Positions 37,235 through 44,957 of a stretch of DNA of 64,000 nucleotides are shown piece after piece. Source of the DNA: JBBQFI01 sp038237805 (GTDB lineage: Bacteria; Verrucomicrobiota; Verrucomicrobiia; Chthoniobacterales; UBA10450); contig JBBRYI010000002.1 of NCBI GenBank assembly GCA_038237805.1, forward strand, positions 1 to 64,000, in the 5' to 3' direction. Every line of letters begins with the position of its first letter. The stretch's first letter is position 1. The notes beneath the pieces are model-generated. The model worked only from the letters and a program-made list of their open reading frames with translations, was not told the DNA's origin and made no database searches. Position numbers and translations under genes: made by a program.

Positions 37235-37260
37235 TGTAGCGGCGGTCTCTGACCGTCGCA
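37235..37260. repeat. Single GGTCTCTGACC palindromic unit
   Basis: TGTAGCGGCGGTCTCTGACC and onward, in the 67-base gap between divergent cca and the antiporter gene. Related to the two units at 375-432. Confidence 0.45.
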
Positions 37261-37290
37261 CTTCAATAACGCTAGCTATACTCTTCGCCC

Positions 37291-38382
37291 ATGGTGAACC
37301 TGAAACCATCGCTCAACTGGCTCCTAATCTTCGTGCCGATCGCGATCGCGCTTCGCTTTTGGCCTGGCGCCGCCAATCCCACCGCTCTCTTCATTTGCTC
37401 GGCTCTCGGCATCATTCCACTGGCCGGACTGATCGGCTGCGCGACTGAAGCTCTCGCCGCCCGGACGGGCGCGGCCATCGGCGGACTGTTGAATGTCACT
37501 TTCGGCAATGCCGCGGAATTGATCATCGCTTTGATCGCGCTATCCAAGGGCCTAACGAGTGTGGTGAAAGCCTCCATCACCGGTTCGATAATCGGAAACG
37601 TATTGCTTGTGCTTGGGCTGTCCGCGCTCTTAGGCGGAGCGAAATATCGCGAACAACATTTTAACCGCACCGCCGCGCGAACATCGGCGATTTCGCTCTC
37701 GCTTGCCGCCATTGCGTTAATTATTCCGAGCGTCTTTCATGCAGCTTCTCGCGCGGGTCCAGGTGGCTGGAGTCCGATGATCGCACAACGACTGTCGCTC
37801 GCAATTGCGGGGGTCTTATTTATCACCTACGCCTGCGTTCTGACTTTTACTTTGAAGACCCACAAGCAGCATTTCGGAGAAAGCGAAACCGAAGACGGGG
37901 CAGGTTGGTCACGCGCCAAATCGATTAGCGTTCTCTTGATCTCGACCGCGTTTGTAGCCTGGCTTTCAGAATTTCTTGTCGGTTCAATCGAAAGCGTCCG
38001 AACATCCCTCGGACTGACTGAGGTTTTTATTGGGGTGATTGTCGTCGCAATTGTCGGTAACGCGGCCGAGCACTCGACCGCGGTGACGATGGCACTCAAG
38101 AACAAAATGGATCTGAGCGTTGGGATCGCAGTCGGTTCCAGTCTGCAAATCGCGCTCTTTGTCGCGCCCGTTCTCGTTTTTCTTTCCTACGCCTTCGGCC
38201 GGCCGATGGATCTGGAATTTACCATGCCGGAAATCGTCGCTGTCGTGGTCTCAGTTTATATTTTGTTTCAGATTAATGGTGACGGCGAAACCAATTGGAT
38301 CGAAGGCGTACAACTTCTGTCGCTCTACCTGATCCTGGCGATTTTATTTTTCTATCTTCCTGCAACGCACGCGGTGCACTAG
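37291..38382 (+). CDS. cax: Calcium/proton antiporter, CaCA family
   Basis: 363 residues, about eleven membrane segments. The two alpha repeats of the CaCA superfamily are plain: GNAAELIIALIALSKG ... GSIIGNVLLVLGLSAL at about 72-112, and GNAAEHSTAVTMALKNK ... GSSLQIALFVAPVLVF at about 254-290. The acidic residue in each GNAAE is the ion-binding one. An acidic loop (GESETEDG) separates the halves, as in Cax-type H+/Ca2+ exchangers of usual length 350-400. It exports Ca2+ across the inner membrane. A GCCTAACGAGT copy at 37550 encodes G-L-T-S between the GNAAE motif and the next helix. Confidence 0.9.
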   Translation: MVNLKPSLNWLLIFVPIAIALRFWPGAANPTALFICSALGIIPLAGLIGCATEALAARTGAAIGGLLNVTFGNAAELIIALIALSKGLTSVVKASITGSIIGNVLLVLGLSALLGGAKYREQHFNRTAARTSAISLSLAAIALIIPSVFHAASRAGPGGWSPMIAQRLSLAIAGVLFITYACVLTFTLKTHKQHFGESETEDGAGWSRAKSISVLLISTAFVAWLSEFLVGSIESVRTSLGLTEVFIGVIVVAIVGNAAEHSTAVTMALKNKMDLSVGIAVGSSLQIALFVAPVLVFLSYAFGRPMDLEFTMPEIVAVVVSVYILFQINGDGETNWIEGVQLLSLYLILAILFFYLPATHAVH

Positions 38383-38386
38383 CGAA

Positions 38387-38420
38387 AGGTAGGGGCGATT
38401 GACCTCAATCGCCCCTACCT
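38387..38420. terminator. Bidirectional terminator between cax and lspA
   Basis: Perfect 16-bp inverted repeat AGGTAGGGGCGATTGA / TCAATCGCCCCTACCT with only 2 bases between the arms. It covers the stop codon of lspA and lies just behind the stop of cax, so it can serve both convergent genes. Confidence 0.7.
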
Positions 38421-38891
38421 GCGTTCTGGCGTGCTTTGTTCCTGTTTGAATGCGTGCACGATGAAAAAAGCCACCGCGACGCAGATGCAGGAATCCGCAA
38501 CGTTGAACGCCGGCCATGGATGCGCCAGCGGGGCGTGCAGATCGAAAAGAAGAAAATCAATCACGTGACCGTGGAGGAAACGGTCGGTGACGTTGCCAAG
38601 AATTCCGGCAAGGAGAAGAGCAAGGGAAACATCGCGCCACGGATCGCGTTGGTGCGGACGGAGCAAAAGCGAAAGCACGAAAATCATCGCCACGCACGAG
38701 AGCCCGATGAAAAACAGATTGTTATTTTTAAACGAACCGAATGCGGCACCGGTATTCGTGACGTGCACGAGGTGAAAAAAATTTGGCACAACGACGCGCG
38801 GCTGTTCCGGATCAATCGAATGAATGACCATCCACTTCGTGAGCTGATCCAGCGCATAAAGCGGGAGCGAGAGAAAAAGGATCAACTTCAT
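38415..38891 (-). CDS. lspA: Lipoprotein signal peptidase II
   Basis: 158 residues with four membrane segments. Family landmarks: DQLTKW near the N-terminus, HVTNTGAAFG, GILGNVTDRFLHGHVIDF with the first catalytic Asp, and WPAFNVADS with the second. It cleaves prolipoproteins before the lipidated cysteine, which fits the lipobox protein at 13476. A good ribosome binding site AAGGAG lies 8 bases before ATG. It follows ileS by 42 nt on the same strand, the ileS-lspA order found in many bacteria, so both are likely one operon. Confidence 0.95.
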   Translation of the reverse strand: MKLILFLSLPLYALDQLTKWMVIHSIDPEQPRVVVPNFFHLVHVTNTGAAFGSFKNNNLFFIGLSCVAMIFVLSLLLRPHQRDPWRDVSLALLLAGILGNVTDRFLHGHVIDFLLFDLHAPLAHPWPAFNVADSCICVAVAFFIVHAFKQEQSTPERR

Positions 38892-38933
38892 GCTTCTTCT
38901 CCTTTTGTCATGTCGAGCGCAGTCGAGATATCT

Positions 38934-41696
38934 CTAGCTTTTTCCGTCCGCTTCCATAGTAAGAGTGTCTCTTGTGGAGATCACACTTTCGCAGCGATCA
39001 CACAGGTCCGGATGCGCGGCGCTCGTCCCGACGTAAGAACGATGTCGCCAGCACCGCGCGCATTTTCGAAATGCCGTTTTCGAAACGGTCGCAGACGGTT
39101 GCGTTCCTGGCTGCAACTTCAGTTCGCTCAAGATAAAAAACTCCTCGAGTTCTTCGTGGGAGACATCCGCTACCGTTTTTGGATCGCACTCTAAGGTCAC
39201 CGCTGCTTCGAGCGCATTGCCAATCAACTTTTCCTGCCGAGCCCGTTCGATGGCCTGACCAATGACGGCGCGAAGCTTCAACAGTTCCTCGATCCGCTCC
39301 CGCGCCAAAGCATCGCGCCGCGCCTGATCAATTTCAGGAAATGTTTGCAAATGCACAGAGCCGCCGACACTCAAATAATCCCAGGCCTCTTCACTCGTGA
39401 AAACAAGAATGGGTGCGAGAAGCTGACAAAGCGCCTCGAAAATTTTTCGCATCGCGCTCTGCGTCGCGCGGCGCCGCGATGAATCGCGCGCGTCGCAATA
39501 CATCCGATCCTTTGTGATGTCGACATACAGACTGCTCAGATCGACCGCGCAGAATTGATTGAGCGTGTGATAAACCTTGTGAAACTCGTAGGCGGCGTAG
39601 GCATCGCGACATTCCGCGACAACGTTTTCCACTCGATCCCCTATCCAGCGATCGACGAAAGTTGGCTCTTCATTCCTCTTTTCCTGCTTTCCTGATTCGA
39701 AATCTGAAAGATTGCCCAGCAAGATCCGGAGCGTGTTGCGAATACGGCGATAGGTATCGCCCAAGCGCGTAAACATTTCTTCGGAAAACGGAACATCGTC
39801 CGTGTAATTAATACTGCTGGCCCAGAGCCTAACGAGATCGGCGCCGTGACGGCCAACAAAGTGTCCCGCATCCATCGGCTTGTCGTAGGTGCTGGATTTC
39901 GAAATCTTTTTCCCATCGACATCGACGACGAAGCCGTGGGTAACACACGTTTTGTAAGGTGCGCGATCCTTGAGCGCGACACTCGTCATGAGCGAAGATT
40001 GAAACCAGCCGCGGTGTTGATCAGTCGCTTCCAAATACATTTCGGCCGGATCGTGCAATTCCGGTCGTTTCGCGCAAACCGCCTGATGCGAGACGCCGCT
40101 ATCGATCCAGACGTCGAGCGTGTCGTTGCGGTGAGTTGTGCCTTCAGGCAATCCGAGTTCACGCGCGAGTGCGGCGTCGTCGAGTTCGAACCAGATATTT
40201 GACCCGCGCTTTTCAACAACGTCTGCCAGCTTGCGAATCCATTCCGGATTCAGAATGGCATCACCTGCGACCGAATAAAAAACCGGCAACGGCACGCCCC
40301 AACTGCGTTGACGAGAGATTACCCAATCGGGTCGGGACTCTACCGTTCCAGCTATCCGATTCTCCCCCCAGGGCGGGATCCATTTCACCGTCTTGATGGC
40401 GTCGAGAGCCTTTGTCCGCAGTTCGTCGAGACGAATAAAGAATTGTTCGACCGCGCGGAAGATGATCGGCGTCTTCGAACGCCAGCAATAAGGATAGGAA
40501 TGCTGATAAACTTGTTCGCCGAGAAGCATTCCATTTTTCTTCAAGAGACGGATGACATCTGCATTCGCTTCGAAAACATATTTGCCAACCAATTCCGGGA
40601 CGCCGACTTCTTCGGTGTAGCGACCGTGATCATCGACCGGCGAAAGAATGGGCATACCGTTCGCTTTGCCTAACGAGTAATCGTCTTCGCCATGTCCAGG
40701 AGCGACGTGCACGGCGCCCGTGCCGGTATCCATGGTAACGAAATCAGCCGTCAGGACGATGGCGGTGCGCGGAAGAAACGGATGCTGCGCGCCGACGCCT
40801 TCGATTTTGCTGCCGGGAAACGACTGCAACGGTTCGCCTGTCGGTTCCAGTTTCGTCGCCGCACAAAACTGCGGAACCAGTTTGTCAGCGAGGACGAGTG
40901 TTTCGGTTCGGGGCGCTGAGGCGCCTCCCACATTTTGAAATTCCTGCACAACGTAAAGTTCTTTCGGATGAACGGCAATGGCGAGGTTGGCCGGCAACGT
41001 CCACGGCGTCGTCGTCCAGATGGCAATGCTTGCTTTGTCCTTGAGCGCGCCGGTGACGATGGGAAATTTCACCCAGACGACGGTGTCTTCGCGATCCTGA
41101 TACTCGACCTCGGCTTCCGCGAGCGCGGTTTGAGCGCCCGTGCTCCAAAAAACCGGCTTCAGGCTTTCATAAACCAGACCTTTCTCAACAAAGCCGGCAA
41201 AAGAGCGCAGGATTTCCGCCTCGTAACCTGGGTCCATCGTGAGATAGGGATGTTCCCAGTCGCCAAACACACCGAGTCGCTTGAACTGTGTGCGTTGAAT
41301 ATCGACGAACTTGCGGGCGAATGCTTCCGACTTTTTGCGAACTTCAAGCGGCGAAAGTTCGCGTGATTCCTTGACCACTTTGTATTCGATCGGCAAACCG
41401 TGGCAATCCCAACCCGGCACGTAGGGCGCGCGAAACCCCGCCATTGCTTTCGATTTCACCACGAGATCTTTGAGAATTTTGTTGAGCGCGGTGCCCATGT
41501 GCACGTCGCCATTTGCAAAGGGCGGTCCATCGTGCAGAACAAATAATTCGGCATCGGCCCGTGCTTTCTGAATTTGTTCATAGAGCCGCGTCTCTTCCCA
41601 CATTTTCAGAATTTCCGGCTCGCGCGCAGCGAGGTTGGCCTTCATCGGAAAATCCGTTTTCGGCAGGTTGAGCGTATCTTTGTAGTTCTGACTCAT
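38934..41696 (-). CDS. ileS: Isoleucyl-tRNA synthetase
   Basis: 920 residues, normal for bacterial IleRS. HIGH-type motif DVHMG within PPFANGDVHMGTALNKILKD at about 56-75, PGWDCHGLPIEYKV after it, the editing domain with TTTPWTLPANLAIAVHP, WFQSSLMTSVALKDRAPYK, and the KMSKS loop as GKKISKSSTYDKP at about 600. The C-terminus has the zinc-binding knot CARCWRHR ... CDRC. It charges tRNA-Ile. Two copies of the window motif lie inside, at 39827 (encoding D-L-V-R-L-W with AGG for Arg) and 40668 (D-Y-S-L-G-K with TTA for Leu). Confidence 0.96.
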   Translation of the reverse strand: MSQNYKDTLNLPKTDFPMKANLAAREPEILKMWEETRLYEQIQKARADAELFVLHDGPPFANGDVHMGTALNKILKDLVVKSKAMAGFRAPYVPGWDCHGLPIEYKVVKESRELSPLEVRKKSEAFARKFVDIQRTQFKRLGVFGDWEHPYLTMDPGYEAEILRSFAGFVEKGLVYESLKPVFWSTGAQTALAEAEVEYQDREDTVVWVKFPIVTGALKDKASIAIWTTTPWTLPANLAIAVHPKELYVVQEFQNVGGASAPRTETLVLADKLVPQFCAATKLEPTGEPLQSFPGSKIEGVGAQHPFLPRTAIVLTADFVTMDTGTGAVHVAPGHGEDDYSLGKANGMPILSPVDDHGRYTEEVGVPELVGKYVFEANADVIRLLKKNGMLLGEQVYQHSYPYCWRSKTPIIFRAVEQFFIRLDELRTKALDAIKTVKWIPPWGENRIAGTVESRPDWVISRQRSWGVPLPVFYSVAGDAILNPEWIRKLADVVEKRGSNIWFELDDAALARELGLPEGTTHRNDTLDVWIDSGVSHQAVCAKRPELHDPAEMYLEATDQHRGWFQSSLMTSVALKDRAPYKTCVTHGFVVDVDGKKISKSSTYDKPMDAGHFVGRHGADLVRLWASSINYTDDVPFSEEMFTRLGDTYRRIRNTLRILLGNLSDFESGKQEKRNEEPTFVDRWIGDRVENVVAECRDAYAAYEFHKVYHTLNQFCAVDLSSLYVDITKDRMYCDARDSSRRRATQSAMRKIFEALCQLLAPILVFTSEEAWDYLSVGGSVHLQTFPEIDQARRDALARERIEELLKLRAVIGQAIERARQEKLIGNALEAAVTLECDPKTVADVSHEELEEFFILSELKLQPGTQPSATVSKTAFRKCARCWRHRSYVGTSAAHPDLCDRCESVISTRDTLTMEADGKS

Positions 41697-41793
41697 CGCG
41701 GGCGCGCGACGCTACCATCCGCACTTCGAGAACGCAACGAACGGACGGTCACACGATTCGTAGGGAGGAAACCGGAAATAGTTTTTTGCGCGA

Positions 41794-41809
41794 ATTACAT
41801 AAATGTAAC
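41794..41809. promoter_or_regulatory. ATTAC-N6-GTAAC near-palindromic site
   Basis: ATTACATAAATGTAAC, one mismatch from the ATTAC-N6-GTAAT form, about 87 bases upstream of the gene at 41896. Two direct CCTAACGA copies (41842, 41880) lie between site and start codon. Confidence 0.35.
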
Positions 41810-41895
41810 TTGAGCGACGCCGTCTTCCTTGTGCATACTCGCCTAACGAAAGCAGGTTCAGACGGCCCGTCGTTTTCACCCTAACGAGTAATCCC

Positions 41896-44415
41896 ATGCA
41901 AAAGAATATTTCTTCTGAGACAGGCATTTTCCATCCACGCGGCTTAATTGCTTTGCTTCTTTTTATAGTCGCAGCATCACTTCTCATTTTTGGGTTCGCC
42001 GCACCGACACCAGCACCATCGAAAGCGCAGAAAGATTTAGAAGCGCCGTATTCAGGCAAGTTGCTCGCCGGCACATGGCAAAGGCTCGCAGCTCAGGGCT
42101 TGTTCGACACACCGGAGGGCGGCGTTGCGCAAAGAGCAGCGGCGGGTACTCCCGCCAGTTCGAGCAAGGGCGACGCGAAGTTGCTGCCGCTTGTTGGGGG
42201 AGCTGTTAATGCAACAGTGTCGCCGCCGGTCCGCAATTTGCCGGCCGCCAATCAGTTTTCGCTCTGGCGCGAGCGGCCGGAAGAAGGACAACTCAACCAT
42301 CGCGAAAGGAAGAGTCCGCTAAAGGCATTTGAGCGCGATCGCGTGGCGCAAACCAAGGCGACTATCGTCGGCATGCCGCCGGTCGGAGTTTCATTCGAAG
42401 GAATGAACATAAGTTCGGCCTGTGGCAATTGCCTTCCTCCCGATACAAACGGCGCGGTCGGTCCGAATCATTATGTACAGATGGTGAATTCAAACTTTGC
42501 CATCTACAGCAAAGCTGGCGCTGTTTTGTCCCCGCCAAAGGCTATCAATACTTTATGGTCGGCCACACCGAACGCCGGGTGCGCGACCCACAACAACGGC
42601 GATCCTGTCGTGCTCTACGATCAAATGGCCGATCGCTGGATCTTGAGCCAGTTCCTCGTCCAGGCGTCGACCGAAAACTACGCCGAGTGCATCGCAGTTT
42701 CGCAAACTCCCGATCCGACCGGCGCATATTGGTTGTACGAGTTTGATGAAAGTCCAGACACGTTCCACGACTATCCGCATCTGGGCGTTTGGCCGGACGG
42801 CTATTACATGAGCACGAATCTATTTCCTAACAGCGCGCTGCTCACGAGCACGGGTGCGGGAGCGTGGGTTTTCGAGCGACCAAAAATGATAAAAGGCCAG
42901 GCGGCGCGATACGTCTACTTCGATGAGACACCGCTCGCCACACAGACCTACACTCCCGGCGGACAATTACCGGCGACAGTCGATGGACGTTATCCGCCCG
43001 TGGCGGGAGCGCCCAATTTCTTCGCGGAAGTGAACGACACAAACCAGCCGGACAATCCCGGACCGGGAGTGCATGACGAGATGCATTTGTGGAAGTTTCA
43101 CGTCGATTGGAATAACCCGGCGAACTCGACTTTCGGTACGGGCTCGACGCCGCCCGCTCCCAAACCTGGATTCTCCGGTCAATTTGCAGGCAACGCCGGG
43201 CAACCGAATTTTGTTATTCCGGTGGCAAATTTTGTTCTGTCCGCTTGCCAGATTCAAAACGGTCCAAACGATTGCACTCCGGAAAAACTCAATCCGCCGC
43301 AACCGGCGCAGTATCTCGATGTGCTCGGGGATCGTCTCATGTTCCGGCTCGTCTATCGTAACTTCGGCAACCACGAATCCCTCGTTCTTAATCACACCGT
43401 TGATGCCCTCGTCGACCAACCAATGGGCGTCGCGCGAAACGGTGTTCGCTGGTACGAAGTTCGAAATCTGAGCACGACACCGACGGTATTCCAACAAGGA
43501 ACCTTCGCGCCGCTACAGGATCCAACGGATCCGCTCTGGCGCTGGATGGGAAGTGCGGCCATGGATAATGGCGGTAATCTCGCCATCGGCTATAGCGCGA
43601 GCGGACCAAATCATTTCCCCTCCCTCCACTACGCCGGCCGCCTAACGAGTGATCCGTTGAATGTTTTGACGCAGGGTGAAGCGGTCATGTTCCTCGGGCA
43701 AGGTATCGAAGCAAACACTGGTATCTTCCCGTTCCGCAATCGTTGGGGCGATTACAGCAACCTGACGGTTGATCCCGTCGACGATTGCACTTTTTGGTAC
43801 ACGAACGAGTACCTCGCTCCAAACGCGCCGACCGATATTCTGCCGGTCGATTGGCACACGCGTGTCGGCACCTTTAAATTTTCCCAATGTGTTTCCGCTG
43901 TCCTAGTCCCTGTTAGCGCGGTCTCGCGAAAAACTCACGATCTAGCAGGCGTATTCGATATCGACCTTCCGCTTATAGGCACGCCGGGCATCGAGTGCCG
44001 CACTGGCGGAACTTCAGGCGAGCACCAGGTGGTGGTCACGTTTGTTGTCCCAGTGACCGTTACCTCAGCTTCGGTCACCTCAGGAGTAGGATCAGTCTCC
44101 GGCACAACCATCTCCGGTAACCAGGTGTTCGTGAATCTGACTGGCGTCGCCAATGCACAAAAGATCGCGATAACTCTCTTTGGCGTGAGTGACGGCTCGA
44201 CAACGGGCAACGTAGTCATTCCGATGGGCGTGCTGCTGGGCGATACTAACGCCAGCGGCGCGACGAATAGCACCGACATTGGCCAGACAAAAGCGAACTC
44301 CGGAAAGACGGCCGATGCTTCGAACTTTCGCACCGATGTTACCGTTAACGGACTCATCAACAGCTCCGACGTAGCAACAGTGAAGGCAAGTTCCGGGACG
44401 GCGCTTCCTCCTTAA
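41896..44415 (+). CDS. Secreted protein of unknown family with dockerin-like module
   Basis: 839 residues. Signal sequence about 16-36 (LIALLLFIVAASLLIFGFAA). The large central part, about 150-670, opens with GMNISSACGNCLPPDTNGAVGPNHYVQMVNSNFAIYSK and is rich in Trp, Tyr and Asn, as in a beta-propeller, but I do not recognise a named family. The shared module begins AVSRKTHDLAGVFDIDLPLIG at about 675 and ends SSGTALPP. It is the only module protein outside the 4-36 kb run, separated by the housekeeping block. Its start codon is 6 bases after CCTAACGAGTA, and no ribosome binding site is visible. Confidence 0.75.
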   Translation: MQKNISSETGIFHPRGLIALLLFIVAASLLIFGFAAPTPAPSKAQKDLEAPYSGKLLAGTWQRLAAQGLFDTPEGGVAQRAAAGTPASSSKGDAKLLPLVGGAVNATVSPPVRNLPAANQFSLWRERPEEGQLNHRERKSPLKAFERDRVAQTKATIVGMPPVGVSFEGMNISSACGNCLPPDTNGAVGPNHYVQMVNSNFAIYSKAGAVLSPPKAINTLWSATPNAGCATHNNGDPVVLYDQMADRWILSQFLVQASTENYAECIAVSQTPDPTGAYWLYEFDESPDTFHDYPHLGVWPDGYYMSTNLFPNSALLTSTGAGAWVFERPKMIKGQAARYVYFDETPLATQTYTPGGQLPATVDGRYPPVAGAPNFFAEVNDTNQPDNPGPGVHDEMHLWKFHVDWNNPANSTFGTGSTPPAPKPGFSGQFAGNAGQPNFVIPVANFVLSACQIQNGPNDCTPEKLNPPQPAQYLDVLGDRLMFRLVYRNFGNHESLVLNHTVDALVDQPMGVARNGVRWYEVRNLSTTPTVFQQGTFAPLQDPTDPLWRWMGSAAMDNGGNLAIGYSASGPNHFPSLHYAGRLTSDPLNVLTQGEAVMFLGQGIEANTGIFPFRNRWGDYSNLTVDPVDDCTFWYTNEYLAPNAPTDILPVDWHTRVGTFKFSQCVSAVLVPVSAVSRKTHDLAGVFDIDLPLIGTPGIECRTGGTSGEHQVVVTFVVPVTVTSASVTSGVGSVSGTTISGNQVFVNLTGVANAQKIAITLFGVSDGSTTGNVVIPMGVLLGDTNASGATNSTDIGQTKANSGKTADASNFRTDVTVNGLINSSDVATVKASSGTALPP

Positions 44416-44420
44416 ACTCG

Positions 44421-44957
44421 TTAGGCAGAAGAAATACTTCGCGCCGCCATATGATGCGCGGCTTTTTGCAATTCCGAGATCGTGGCGCGCAACTGTGCGG
44501 TGCGTTCGCGCACCACTTCTTCCAGAGCAGCGCGTTGATTATCCAGGAGCAAATGATTCTGCCGCCAATGGAGCAAATTGTGAATGCGCAAAAGAACTTC
44601 TGTTTGATCGAATGGCTTGAGCAGGAAATCGGTCGCGCCGCATTGAAGCGAGCGCCGTTTCGTTTCCTGACTCATATCCGCCGTTAGGATGAGTACCGGT
44701 AGAAAACCTGCAATAGCATTACCGGAACGAAGCGTTTCCAAGATCGTAAACCCGTCGACATACGGCATCATGAGGTCGAGCAAAATCAAGTCCGGTTCGA
44801 ACTCGGCGCATGTGGCCAGAGCCTCCCGCGAATCAGTGAGCGAACGGACGCGGGTATAACCGCTCTCGCGCAGCATATCTTCCAGGAGCGCCACGTTGAC
44901 CGGCTCATCGTCCACGATGAGCAGTTTCATACGCTGCAATATCGGTTCGCTGTTCAT
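44421..44957 (-). CDS. Response regulator, receiver domain with C-terminal coiled coil
   Basis: 178 residues. Receiver domain about 10-130: LLIVDDEPVNVALLEDML with the acidic pair, phosphoacceptor Asp in LILLDLMMPYVDGF, the Thr in LILTADMS and Lys in LLKPF. After it come about 45 residues of predicted coiled coil (RAALEEVVRERTAQLRATIS) and no output domain. Its ATG overlaps the stop of the hybrid kinase by 4 nt (ATGA), so it is the likely partner in a phosphorelay. Confidence 0.88.
   Translation of the reverse strand: MNSEPILQRMKLLIVDDEPVNVALLEDMLRESGYTRVRSLTDSREALATCAEFEPDLILLDLMMPYVDGFTILETLRSGNAIAGFLPVLILTADMSQETKRRSLQCGATDFLLKPFDQTEVLLRIHNLLHWRQNHLLLDNQRAALEEVVRERTAQLRATISELQKAAHHMAARSISSA

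Noticed and set aside
41857..41866. TTCAGACGGC, the reverse of the Neisseria uptake sequence.
   Set aside because: A single exact copy between two copies of the local motif; only two shorter partial matches elsewhere (about 17805 and 36944). Consistent with chance.
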